NCBI RefSeq assembly: GCF_030253575.1
Contig: NC_080557.1
Coordinates: 46,080,501-46,144,500, forward strand
Direction: 5' to 3'
Source of the DNA: Rhododendron vialii
Lineage: Eukaryota; Streptophyta; Magnoliopsida; Ericales; Ericaceae
DNA length: 64,000 nucleotides
The notes under the pieces were generated by a model. That model searched no databases. It had not been told where the DNA came from and saw only the letters and a list, made by a program, of their open reading frames with translations. Made by a program: the position numbers and the translations under genes. Positions 12,011-23,258 of this stretch are shown here, in pieces (position 1 is the first letter of the stretch; each line of letters begins with the position of its first letter).

Positions 12011-12423
12011 ACATAATTTTAAGCCCGTGGAAATTCGCCAAAGCTTGTGGAAGGAAGACGAGCCCCATTACCAGGGCAACCTGCGCAGCGGAAGACCGTA
12101 GATAAAGTTCCGCGAGTCGCTGCGATTTCAGAATTATAAGAGAGAGACTTAGTTAAATAATGTCCGGAGTTCCATTCGAGCCATAAAGCAGGGTCCAGAA
12201 GGGCTCCGTGACAAGAGAACGATCGCCGCGGGTCGCGACCTTGCTCCAGCGGGAATGGGGGAGATTCTTGTGGCTCGGTGGCTTAGGAAGGAGGTTGCGT
12301 CACGGGGATCAAGCTATCCCAAGGGAAAAGCCCGTGAGAGACTGCGTTTTTTCCAAGACCTAGAGGTACAGGAGGAACACGTGTCAGGATTATATAGGAA
12401 CGCCGTCATGGGCTTGACCTAGG
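12011..12423 (+). repeat. Direct repeat flanking copy B, right
   Basis: Second copy of 10021-10437, diverged by scattered substitutions; it continues directly into the TATA-bearing part of the LTR-like sequence. Confidence 0.85.
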
Positions 12424-12790
12424 CCCAAGTGCCTTATAAATACCCTTGACATTCCCTTTGATTTGATAGAGCTAACTTTTCTCTGAGAGAGAAAGTGGTG
12501 AGCATTGAATTTGAATTTGAGAAAGGAGAACATTCTTCCCAAGAGAAAATGTGATCTCATCTGGTCAATCTAGGAAAAGCCAATAACTGCCCCCGCGGAA
12601 GAAACAAGGGACACGCTGCCTTTGTCTCTTCTGTACCTCTTGCTCCTTCTCTCACCCAACAAGATTGCTCCTCCTTTCTCCCCACTAATCATCAAACAAT
12701 TGCACCTCTCCGGCTTACACGCAAACACACCTTCGCGGAACCCCAACCTACATCGGACTTCAATAAAGTTCTTGTTATAATAGTATGTTT

Positions 12791-13542
12791 TTTCGCTATG
12801 AATAATACGATCACAAATTAATCACATACTTGAATTTGATTACCTTATGAATTAGATTACTTGTATTAATTGGATCCCAAATAATGAAATTCCTAACTCT
12901 CACTCAAGATTATGACATATTATATCTTTCGTCAAAATATTCACCAAGATGCACCGACTCGCAGGGGGAAAAATGGACACATATTTAACCACATTTTTCT
13001 TGAGTGAGGAGCACTGGGACCTAGTTATGGGACTTGTGGCTTTTTAAGATCAAACCAGTGAACCGCCATATCCAAAACCTTGACCTTTTCTCTCTAGCAA
13101 AAAAGGTGGACATGGGCTTAATTTTTTTGTCAAGTCTTTTTTGAGGAAGTGGAGAACACTTTGTCAGCAGTTAAAAAAGGTGGTAGGAGTAGTAGTCAAT
13201 TTGCAATCCGGGGCTTTTACCGACACTAGATCTTGAGGGACCCCGTTTTTTGATTCACCACTGCCAATATGTGGTGGATCAGATCTCACTGTATGGTCGG
13301 TGGAGATGGCGACTGAGGTGTCCGTGTCGAGTTTTTCCAACACCTCTTCCGTGCGGGAGGATGGTTTCCGACACCATAGCTTCTTCGGCGATTTTTATCT
13401 TTATCGTTGTTCGTGCCTCTGTTTAGATCTAGATATATATATTTTTTGATTTTTGTGGTGTTGTAATTTATTTAGTTTTATTTATTGAAGTTCTTGCTCT
13501 TGTACACTTAGGTGAATATTACATTCTTAGGTGATTGGAACT
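12791..13542. other. Intergenic, no gene seen
   Basis: AT-rich, with a G/C-richer patch at 13200-13420 that might be an old retroposon fragment. No frame longer than background. Confidence 0.4.
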
Positions 13543-13557
13543 GTAATGGAGTTTATT

Positions 13558-13700
13558 AGGGTTTTGTTGGTCTTTGGCCAGCGCTTGGGTCTCGGGTAGT
13601 CATGGAGATTAAATAATTTTAATTTTCAATTGCTCTCGTCCATTTAATCTTTGTAATTTTTTGCAGATTAATAAAATTCTTTTGCCGATAAAAAAAAACA
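13558..13700 (+). mobile_element. 5'-truncated LINE tail
   Basis: A 143-bp insertion that ends 'ttttgccgat' plus an A-run. It is flanked by a perfect 15-bp duplication, GTAATGGAGTTTATT (13543-13557 and 13701-13715). The 3' tail resembles plant L1-type LINE ends. Only the extreme 3' end was inserted. Confidence 0.85.
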
Positions 13701-13798
13701 GTAATGGAGTTTATTCCACCATTTTAGCTAATGATAGCACTCGTTACATAGGTGAACAAAATCGAACCCCTAAATTGAAGAGTTTATTAATACAGACA

Positions 13799-14010
13799 TC
13801 TATATTATAAAACAGAGCGATTTTTTATCTACTCATACAAACATGAGCATCTTTGAAACCGTCGAATCGCATTTTCAATAGATTACAACCGTTGGATTGA
13901 CTCATTGATTTCAACCTATTTCCAAGCCTCACCCCTATCTACCAAGCGTTTTCCTCTTCTCCATCGCGTTTCCTCTTCTCCCAAATACCTCTCTTCCTCC
14001 ATAGTTACAC

Positions 14011-14055
<45 letters not shown>

Positions 14056-15216
14056 GCAAAACCCACTCCTCAGTGCACGAAGAAGAGCTCAACGCCCACC
14101 TCAGTGCACGAAGAAGAGCTGAACGCCCACCAATCAACTAGAGATTGATCGCCTCAATCTTTGTACGCATCTTCTCCATATCCACGAAATCAATTTGGTT
14201 CTCCCTCTCCGATAACACTCCCCTCATCTTCAATTTCGCACTAGGGTTTTCCGAAATTGGAAATTTGTTGAAGTTATGTGACATTGGGAATTTGATTTCT
14301 CACTGCTAATACACAGCCTTTGATTGGGAGTGTTATTTCTGCTAATATACGGCCTTTGATTGGGAGTTTGATTTCTGCTAATACACGGCTAATGAAGTTT
14401 TTCAACTTGGATTTTCGTTCGGTTTTGAACTTCGAAAATTGTTGGCAAATTTCGCTTCCAAATTGTACGGTTTAGTTTTTGGATACCTAACAAAAAATCT
14501 TGGTCATGTCATGGCCACAAGATGGGTTAGTTTGGCTTGGTAGATTTTGTGCGTGGTTATGCTTGGTAGATTTTGAAGATTTTGTGCGTTAGTTAGGCTT
14601 GGTAAAATATGGGTTTTTCATGTAATGAAGATGGCAATTTTTTTTTATCTAAGTTGACTTTGTTATTTGTATTTCTACCCTTTATATTTTTTGTCCTTAG
14701 TTAACATATGTGTCTTTTAAAGATGCCCACTTTGTGTTTGTTAAAATGCATGTTTGAGATAGTGAAAATAGTGGAGAGTGAATTAATTCTTTACGATCCA
14801 TTTTCATTGACTTTGGATAGATTTTGTGTTCCGACACTGCAAGGATGCGCGACACGTGGAGGCATGTATAGACACGCCACATAAGTTATCCATTAGGTTT
14901 AAATATTTTTACTGGGGGACATGCCAAGGATATGGCAAAGTGAATTTAAAAATTTTAAAAGCTGTTCCATGATAATATATGTATCTTAAAAAGTATTCCA
15001 TTTGGGAGTTTATTTGTTGTGAACTTTGTTCCTCTTTCATTTGAAATGTATTGTTTGATCAGATCACTATATGACCCCGCACATCCCTTTCTCTAGGTAA
15101 CAATGTGATCAGATCATTACAAGACCAGCACATCCCTTTCCCTTGCTCTCTCCCCTATCGCCAAGTGCATGACCAAAATGTGTTGCGCCGTGCCTTCAGG
15201 CACGGGCATGCACTAG
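13799..15216 (+). mobile_element. Non-autonomous Helitron
   Basis: The 5' end reads A|TCTATATTATAAAACAGAG. The 3' end is a 7-bp stem with a TTCA loop (15188-15205, CCGTGCC/GGCACGG), 7 bases, then CTAG|T. These are the canonical Helitron marks: 5' TC, 3' hairpin, CTRR, insertion between A and T, and no target duplication. The 1.4-kb body has no Rep/helicase frame. It holds a CT microsatellite (about 14010-14052), two 'cagtgcacgaagaagagct' units (14080-14125), and tandem 'cctttgattgggag' units near 14315-14390. Confidence 0.88.
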
Positions 15217-16553
15217 TATTATATATGCTGTAAAGGGTTCAGTTGCTTGCATGAAAAAGTTAATGAGCAATATTTGGAGTAGTTCCCGATGTTTAAAAAA
15301 AAAAGTGAAAAAAGAAGTCCAATAGTTGCATCGGAATGTGAATAAATTTTTTTTTATTTTTTTTATTTAAATTGTCAAATCTAATATTGAAGCATTCACA
15401 CCCGAGAATTCACACATCTAAGAATTTACATACCCAAAAATTCACACCAGCAATTCACACCAAAAAATTCACTCCAAGAATTCCTAAGAAGATGTGAATT
15501 TTAGGGGTGTGAATTCCGCAAAAGTGTGAATTTTACAAAAGGGTGTAAATTCTTGCGGTATGAAAAGTGACAGGGGCAAAATAGTAAAAGTATTTTTAAA
15601 AAGGATCTAGATGGGATAGCACTTTAAAATTTTTTTTTGCATGAAATCTCATGTAAAATTTGAGACCGGCCAGAAATTTCCTGTAGTTTTGATAATGCAA
15701 ATGGATTGGCTGTGGGCCTGTGGCTTCATTGCATGTCAAAGCGGTCAAGCCCATCAAGATAGAACAAGGCTGCTTTGTGTTAAATAAATATAAATAATCT
15801 GTCCTTGCATCTCACTAGTTAGTACGTACTATATTAAATTAAATGACAGAAAAACCAATCACCACATCAAGCACAGATTTCGAAACATACTAGATACACA
15901 GTCAAATTTGAGCCACGACGCTAGAGATAGATAACACTTGTCATCGGGTCTCATAGTATCCTAGGCAAAAAAACAGAAAAAGAAAAAAAGGGAGGTGGAT
16001 TCTTGGTGATGTCAACGACATCATCGACATCAAACGAGCACTTGCAAGTTGCAACAAAATTGTCATATGGATATCATGCCATCGCTGGAAGCCAGGCAAA
16101 CGTCTCAAATAGAAAATCCTGTTTACGAACTGATTGCAGCAGTAATATAACAGTGACCTTACTTTGAAATTCTTTTGAGTCTTTCCCGGCAGGCACCGAC
16201 AGAAACCTTTACAAAAACTAGATTAGTTAGTCGTGCAAATGGTCCCTCCCCTGATCCGATTTCCAAGGAACAAGACACCTCGTTGAGCAAAACAGCAATT
16301 ATCCTTCTTGACGTAAAGTAGGTTGTCGTGTAAGTGCTCCATGTACGCTCTTCGAGCGTCTGACCATAGACCACTTAATGTCATCAAGATATGCCACCAC
16401 AAACCGGTTCAAGCCTCCAATAACATTAACTGATTACAGTAGCCAAATGTGCTTTTTGTTCACTATGAGCCTGCAGACATTTACACGAATAAAAACAATA
16501 ATTTGTTCTCCTTAAAGAACTCATTAGAAGAGAAACTTGTCTTGCTGAGGTTG
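15217..16553. other. Intergenic with a GTGTGAATT foldback
   Basis: At about 15385-15575 repeated 'attcacac' words face repeated 'gtgtgaatt' words, giving an imperfect foldback that may be another MITE. From about 16160 the sequence probably includes the 3'UTR of the EAF6-like gene. No gene is seen. Confidence 0.5.
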
Positions 16554-19500
16554 CTAAAGATCAGGATCATCTTCATAGTCGTAATCTGCATCACTTGATT
16601 GTCTGATTCTTTTTGCATCTCTTGGCCCTCCTCTTCCCCTCTTCGGTTTTCCCCTGCAAGTGCACAGGCGAGAAGAATAATTGTGTTACCAATATCAAAA
16701 TTCAGAAGGGACGATAATCATCTGGTCTGGTAATAGCAATGCAGACATGAAGAATATTTTGTAAGCCTCAGAACTTCATGCAACACAATGAACTATTTGA
16801 AGCTATGAAAGAAAAATAAAACATTAACCATATAGAAATAAGAATATTTTGAAAGCATCAGATCTTCACGCATGGATACAATTTCCGAAGGAATGATACA
16901 AAATAAAATAAAATAAACTGCACCAAACACAAATACTTACTGTCCATTGGCAGCAAGACCTCCAACATCTCGTCCAACAACATGCTCTTCTGCCTGAAAC
17001 ATAAAACAGTGCAAAAGTTGAAAACAAATTGCAATAGCATGTAGTCTTGTTATTGCTATTTGACGGTGCTCCGACACATATTTCAATATTTATGAATATG
17101 TCCTTATGAACTCGTGGGTTTGGTATGAACTCGTGGGTCGCAGTGGAGCTGTGGAGGTCAGTCACCAATGAAACTTAAGGAATCTCTCACAACTAAAGGA
17201 GTTTATAGTCATACACTCATACTTCTGCTGGAGTTAAAGAAGGTAAAATTATCTCAATTTCTTACACAACAAAAGGCTTAAACAAACTGAAGTCCATGGG
17301 AACAATTTTTAACTACCAGCAAGCTTAGTCCTTATTCCAGTCAAAGGTTATTCCTACTACTCTCCTCTCTCTCACTCTCTCCAACATTCCACCACCATTT
17401 CAATTTGGTAAGTCAGCATGTATAATTTCTCGTGCTCTGCATATACGGCGGAGAAAAATGGCAACACCCATCAACTGGAAAAACACTTACCTCTTCACAC
17501 AGCTCATTTTTCCTAATTTATTTCCTCCGCCAATAAATCACCTCAGGGACCAAGTAGCAACCTAATTTCATACCCATCCTCCTGTCATGTATCTATATTC
17601 CACATAACCAGCTGACGTTTAGATTATATATCTAGGTATGTTATTAGCAACACGAGCTCGAAAGCTGCAACCAGCCAACCACTCTCCCTAGTAATCAAAT
17701 CCCTGCATTCATGGCTTGTACAACAAAACATACATCTGTACATCTTTGATTATGCAAGAGGAATAACCGGAACTGTAATTTATAAATCCAGAATACATAC
17801 AGCTGGTGAGGTGACCGAAGATAATGAAAAAAGTCTATCTTCAGGCTGAAACTTCCTGGATCGCTTCAAGCTGCAGCAACAATTTGGAAAGAGTTGTTTA
17901 AGTGGGATAATCAAGTGAATCACCACACCACTTATTTATTGTTGATAACCAGATGAAATCAGGATGGTGTACCAGGACAAAACATAAAATGATTTTTTCA
18001 TAAGTACTTCAGCAAGACGAAATTTTGTGAACTAAATATCTATCTCAGCAATGTTCCATACTTAAAATGCATGTTAGGTTAAAATAATTGGCCTTGTGTT
18101 TTCATGTAATATATGTATGCATTCGCTACAAGCCAATCAATAACTCAATACAGATTAGAAGCATGACTTCACATAGTTATAAAAGAAAAGGGACAGAACA
18201 GCTGCCACAATAGAACAGAAAAGCTCATTTACAGGGTAGTGCTCTTAGATGATGATAGGAAGCCTTCAAAACCTTTCAATACATTTCCACATTGGCTTGG
18301 ATCCTGTAAATAACTTGTCTCCATGTCATACACCTGCAAATTAAGATGAGCTGTTAGACTCCGAGTTGATAACTGAGTCAGAACTCAGAAGGTAAAGCAT
18401 CATTAAAAGTTCTGATAAGCCCAAATGCAGAAAAAGTTTTAGCAACAGTGGAGAGGAAAAAGTGAAGTACTCAACATCGCTCTACTAGGCAGCTCCTACT
18501 TTCTTGCTGCGGATGCTACACAGTATACACATTAATCTGTTGCTACATGATATGACAGGAAAACCTGGCATTATAATGGGTACATCTCCCGGCATGCACA
18601 ATTGTAACCTACCCATTATTGTCATCCTATCAATCATGACTTCCCCAAATTATCAAAAACATAGTTATACGAACCATGCACTTATTGATGTCCCACTTTT
18701 GCAAACCATTCTGCTTATGGCTAAAAATAAGCAGAATGGTTTAGCTACTGGTGAATCATTGCCAAGAACTGAAGCTAACATTTAGCTAGCCAACCATGTC
18801 TCAACCAAGGTCAGGTTCACATCTAGAAGTACATGAAACTTAATTGGATTTCCTTTACAAGACGTCTTCTAGAAGTCCATAGAAACGGATTTTGAACATT
18901 TCAAACAAAAGGAATGCAGAATTACAAACTTTGTCAGTGAAGTTGACTTTCAGTACTGGTTATTCTCATAACTCTTTGTACCTTGCCCAAACGTAATCGT
19001 TTTCAATGTTTACACTCTAACCAGTGCACCCTAAAGAAAAGTAAAATCTCATGATATGCTTCATTACCTCGAGATTTGATGGCGTAATGTGTAGTAGGAA
19101 ACCTTGTGCCTAAAAGTCTGGGGATGAGAATAGTCACAGTAGAGTGCGATGAAGCGAGTGCGAAATTAGGGGCCCTCTTGATGTTGTAGAAAAGGATTAT
19201 AAAGGTTTTTGTTTCCATATTCTTGCTATAATCAAGACCCGGAGAAATGAAAAACTGCTAATAGTAATTGGCTAGGATCAAGACTATCTCCACTTTTTTC
19301 TAAGGCGTTCGCAATATTCCAAAAAATCCTATTGCTACAAGTTTGATATTCAGGCATTACGTATTGGCTACAACATAAATGAAATTGACAAAACGTAAAG
19401 ATCATAGTCACAATCAAGGACCTGTTCCACTAAACTACAATGAGCAAGTGAAAATTTCTGCATTCAATCGAGAGAAACTTATCACCGTGAAACAGCATAA

Positions 19501-20170
19501 TTTGGCAATGGCAGACACCTCAAAACTGATTTCTAAGATGTTCAACTTTGCTATTACAACAAATGCAGCCGAAGTAATGTGCTTAGCCCCCCAAATTGAT
19601 GAAGGATTTCATTCACTATAATAAACTTCTGCACTTGATCGGCAGGAAACATCACAATTCACAGGGACCTTCGATTTCAAGGGAGACACATAATGCCCCA
19701 GACTTAATCTCCAAGTTTCGTCGAATAATCTTTATCGCATTATATAGCACCAATGTCATATACACAAAATAAGTGGCAACTTCATCTGCAGGAAAAGAGC
19801 TTCCATAACAACAGTAACACACCAGATTGATGCCAGTAAACCCAACTTCACAAACTGAAGAACACCAAAGAACCGACAAATTTGTGCTGATTACACCCTA
19901 CTCCCACTTACTCAGAAAATCAACGGCATAAATACATATAATTTGGATTAGCAAAGATTGATAAAGAAAAGAAATCACCTGTTTTTCGATGTTACGGAGT
20001 TCCTCATGAAGTTTGGCTCTTTTACAGAGAACAGCAGCGAGCATTGCTGATGGGTTCGAAGAGTGTCGTTGCCCTAATGAAAACCCATATGACTGTTAAG
20101 AATGGATCGTCGAAAATCCGAACTAATCAAGAAAAGAGGGGGTCGTCTAACGGCTACCTTCTTGTTCCAT
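16554..20170 (-). CDS. EAF6/MEAF6-like subunit of the NuA4 histone acetyltransferase complex
   Basis: Six exons on the minus strand: 20158-20170, 19979-20073, 18233-18333, 17801-17870, 16941-16993 and 16554-16653. All introns are GT-AG, and the sum (432 nt) is exactly in frame: 143 residues and TAG. The start is MEQEGQRHSSNPSAML. Residues about 15-60 (KRAKLHEELRNIEKQVYDME, then SYLQ, GNVLKGFEGFLSS) match the EAF6 core, a coiled-coil segment of NuA4/MYST acetyltransferase complexes that act on chromatin. The tail is basic (KPKRGRGGPRDAKRIRQ) and then acidic (DYDYEDDPDL), as in plant homologues. The first coding exon is only 13 nt, so gene finders may miss it. Intron 2 is about 1.65 kb. The product would be nuclear. 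Confidence 0.92.
18704..18741. other. Perfect 15-bp hairpin in EAF6 intron 2
   Basis: AACCATTCTGCTTAT, an 8-base loop, then ATAAGCAGAATGGTT. The stem is perfect. Purpose unknown; it could be a chance palindrome or the core of an old foldback element. Confidence 0.7.
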
Positions 20171-20711
20171 TGCCTTGGGCACAACCGAGGATTTATATAA
20201 ATAAATTGAGCGAATGAACGCGATCAAACGTTTGATTGACAGAAAAAAACCCAAGACTAGGGCACTCTCGTGTCTTGGTTCCTAAACCTAGTCGAACCTC
20301 GAAACGTTTACGTTACCAACGGGTTGTGCTTCTCTTCATTCGATCGCTTTCCTACTTGTATTTTCTCCGATCACAAATCAGATTCTAGATTCTACCACAT
20401 TAGCAAATCAGGCCGTAAATACTGGGCTAGCCCAGTGGTTCTCAGCCGTAGCATGGATGCGTACATAATTGGGCTGATACCCAGCGGACGGAAGGTCGCC
20501 CCAAGCCAACCAAAGAATCTGTTGATTTCTTTACTAGTGCAAATAGGGCTGCTCACGTCCGAATCGGATCCGATCATAATTCGCGAGTCACAGTTTTTAG
20601 AAAATAGCTACAATCTATGTCCAGGCCAAAAATCACAAGGTTCGGTTTCAATTCATTTCGTGAGTTATGAATCAATTCCAATTTTATTCAAGGATTACAT
20701 ATAATAAGCAA
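20171..20711. other. 5' flank of the EAF6-like gene, no second gene accepted
   Basis: A plus-strand frame of 144 codons (20270-20704) points away from the EAF6-like gene. It has no recognised domain and runs into repeat-like AT sequence, so it is not called as a gene. This stretch must contain the EAF6 promoter; no clear TATA box is seen. Confidence 0.4.
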
Positions 20712-20840
20712 GGGAAAATGACGGCCAATGACGTGTTTAAATAATTAATATCCGCCAAGAACATTTTTAGTATTAACAAATGTTGTCAGCATGTCCTTGG
20801 CGTGTATTAATTATCAAAATACGTCTTAGACGGTCATTTT
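20712..20840. mobile_element. Small MITE, GGGAAAATGACGG family, copy 1
   Basis: About 129 bp, starting GGGAAAATGACGGCC and ending with a degraded complement (GACGGTCATTTT). The middle pairs 'ccaagaacat' with 'atgtccttgg'. Other copies are at 39099, 40964 and 45502. Confidence 0.85.
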
Positions 20841-23258
20841 AACAAGAAAAAAAAAAACTTAGCCGTACTACCTTAGGACTTTATTTAAAATACTGAACAA
20901 GTTAAAAATATTTGTAATTAGTGGTTAAAAAAATTTATATGCATATATATATATATATATACACATATATATTTTTATTTATATATATGTAATAAATATC
21001 TTACGGTCCCCTTCGGTTAATCTACGGTTTCAGAATGAAAGTCTGTGTTCGGACAACGAGTCACGGTTTTTAATTTTTAAATTTGTATCCGGATCATTAA
21101 TTCACTGTTTCAATCCCAAACGTACGAATTGGTTCGATTTTCACGGTTTAGCAGATTTTTTTAGTAGCCCTAAGAGCAACACTACGTCGGTAGCATTGTC
21201 AGCAGAGAGTCCGGACACGACACGACACGTGGACAACGATCCCAGGCATGATAACTTTGCTCAAACTCAAACCTCCCAGCTTTAACACCTTGCAAGCTAA
21301 TCAGAGTAGTTGTCCTGGTCATTATATAGCCGTACTAAGTGATGTGTGTGTTTTTCCTCAAAGTGATGAAGAAGAGTTTGTTACTCTTTTGTTATGAGAT
21401 GGAGTTAAGGTTGGGGGTTGGTTGGGGGGAGGGTGGGCGGAGGGAACCACCTTACAAGGCTAAAATAATTGAGATCAACTTCTTTTAGTCTCATCTCCGC
21501 CTCTTATTATTATTAGACCAGCGTAGTTATTCTTATTATTATTAGACCAGCGTAGTTATTTCCTTGGACGTAACCATAAGGGCTCTCTATCAGCTGTGAA
21601 ATGTCTGGTTTAAAACATAGCTACTGTCCGAGAGGACATGCCGTCACCACAGCACCACCTAGGTACAAGTGGACATAAGTGTTTACCACCACGGCACACC
21701 CTCTTGCCGCTGGCAAGACTCGAAACCGAGTCTCACCTGGGGATGAAGGGCACCCTACCCACTAGGCTACCACCTTCAATGGTTCTTATTTCCCACCGCT
21801 CTGTTTAACTCTTTCCTAGAAAAAATATTTTAAAATTCAGACCATTGATTATCGAGATGGAGATTAAGCGCTGCGTGAAGGAGCGGTGAAACGTAGCAGT
21901 TGGAGTAGCACCCGCTGGATTGAAAAAGAAGTTGCTTTACAATAATCAATGAGGCAGTGCCATATGTACCTCTGCCTTTTTCAAATAAGGTTCTGTCAAC
22001 CCCCTTATCATGGGCATGGCCTTTGCCACTGCAAAAGCAAGGAAGCGTTTGCTCAACGCACCGACTGGGGTCCATTTTTATATACCCTTAATAAAGCCTA
22101 ACAACCATCCAAAATTTAAATGTATTCCTCTTTTCATTTCATAAGTTTCTTTATTTTATCTCATGGTCCCAATTTCTTTACACATAATTAAACTCACACT
22201 TATAGTTAACTAGAGATTAGTTTTCCTTTTATCACACCCCATCTTTCTTGTATGCTTTGCGTCCAATCTACTATAATCTTAATAATTATCACTTTGCTTA
22301 ATTTTCATTCTCTACATCTCAAACGAATGGTCATAATCGTTTCAATTTGTAAGGGTATCTCAAAGAATAAATTTACTACAAGTCAAGAATGAATCCGAAA
22401 AAGAGTCCGAGGTTTTGGCCGAGTGAGTATGAGAAAACAAGGTAGTGATTGTCTTCCATGAAGTGAATATGTTTGAACAGCAAGAAGGCCAAACATTGTG
22501 ACCACTGAAGGATTTGGCCAAACGTTAATTTCAGGGTCTCGGAATTAGTCGAGGTGCATGTAAGTAAACTAGCCTGAACATCCGGTTATCGAAAAGAATG
22601 AATCCAAAAGAGTGATAAAAAAAGACTTGCTTATTGCCTTCCAAGTTCCAACTCTTTAATCCTAACTCCTGAGTCAGAAGGGTTAATTTGATGAACAAGA
22701 ATATAGAGTAGCTAACTTGATCATGTTTTTGACTAATGGTTTCAAACAGATTGTTGCTTTATTCCTCCTAACGTTTTGATTATCTGTGTGCCTAGTCACA
22801 GCCACTCACTAGCCCGGGCCCCCATGCCCATTGGATGAAAAAAGAAGCCCATAACCGTTGTACTCTTCCTTTCCCTCACAACTAGAATCATTTTTCCTGT
22901 CCTCACTCTCTCTATGGGAGCGAAATACTACGGACGCAACTTTAAAACATAACATATTTGCATCCCGAGCATGAGTCCACATCAAACGGCTTGACATAAT
23001 TTGTGTGTCCGTAGACTTTTGGTCTATGAACAAAATAGAAAAGTGAAGAAAAGGAAAGGGATGTGAGAACAGAACGTCATAATTTTCTCTTCCTCTGGCT
23101 GCATACTCTCTCTCTCTCTCTCTCTCTACCTTTCCGTCCAATCCGTTTGAAGCCACAAATACATATACACTGTTTTTAAATAGTCGGTTTCCTTCTTAAA
23201 TCTTGCCTCTTGGAGTTCTATTGGCCGTTGAGTGATTGCTGTGAGTCTGTGATCAGCC
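20841..23258. other. Intergenic between the EAF6-like and ADF genes
   Basis: Holds TA runs near 20944-20990, a two-fold 29-bp tandem repeat 'ttattattagaccagcgtag' at 21505-21560, a tRNA-derived SINE (21620-21780) and a SINE 3' remnant at 22540-22605. The CT run at 23106-23128 probably lies in the ADF promoter or leader. No gene is seen; the 81 and 115 residue frames lack motifs. Confidence 0.5.
21620..21780 (-). mobile_element. tRNA-derived SINE
   Basis: Read on the minus strand it starts near 'ggtggtagcctagtgggtag' (A-box-like) and has GGTTTCGAGTC (B-box-like) about 30 bp on. This is the split polymerase III promoter of plant SINEs. The 3' limit is approximate. Confidence 0.6.

Larger units (their letters stand above)
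9800..12790 (+). mobile_element. LTR-like element split by copy B
   Basis: GC-richer DNA than the surroundings. A roughly 410-bp block occurs twice (10021-10437 and 12011-12423). The right part then continues with a TATA-like CTTATAAATACCC at about 12432 and ends with AATAAAG near 12765, resembling U3-R-U5 of an LTR. Outer TG/CA ends and a target duplication could not be fixed, so the limits are approximate. No gag or pol is seen; it may be a solo or non-autonomous LTR. Confidence 0.55.

Noticed and set aside
20270..20704. 144-codon plus-strand frame next to the EAF6-like gene
   Set aside because: No recognised motif and no codon pattern seen; it stops in repeat-like DNA. It could be part of a small divergent gene, but the sequence alone does not support it.
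21830..22075. 81-codon minus frame, possible organelle-derived piece
   Set aside because: Cys-rich start suggested a known protein at first, but I could not match it to any plastid or mitochondrial gene.
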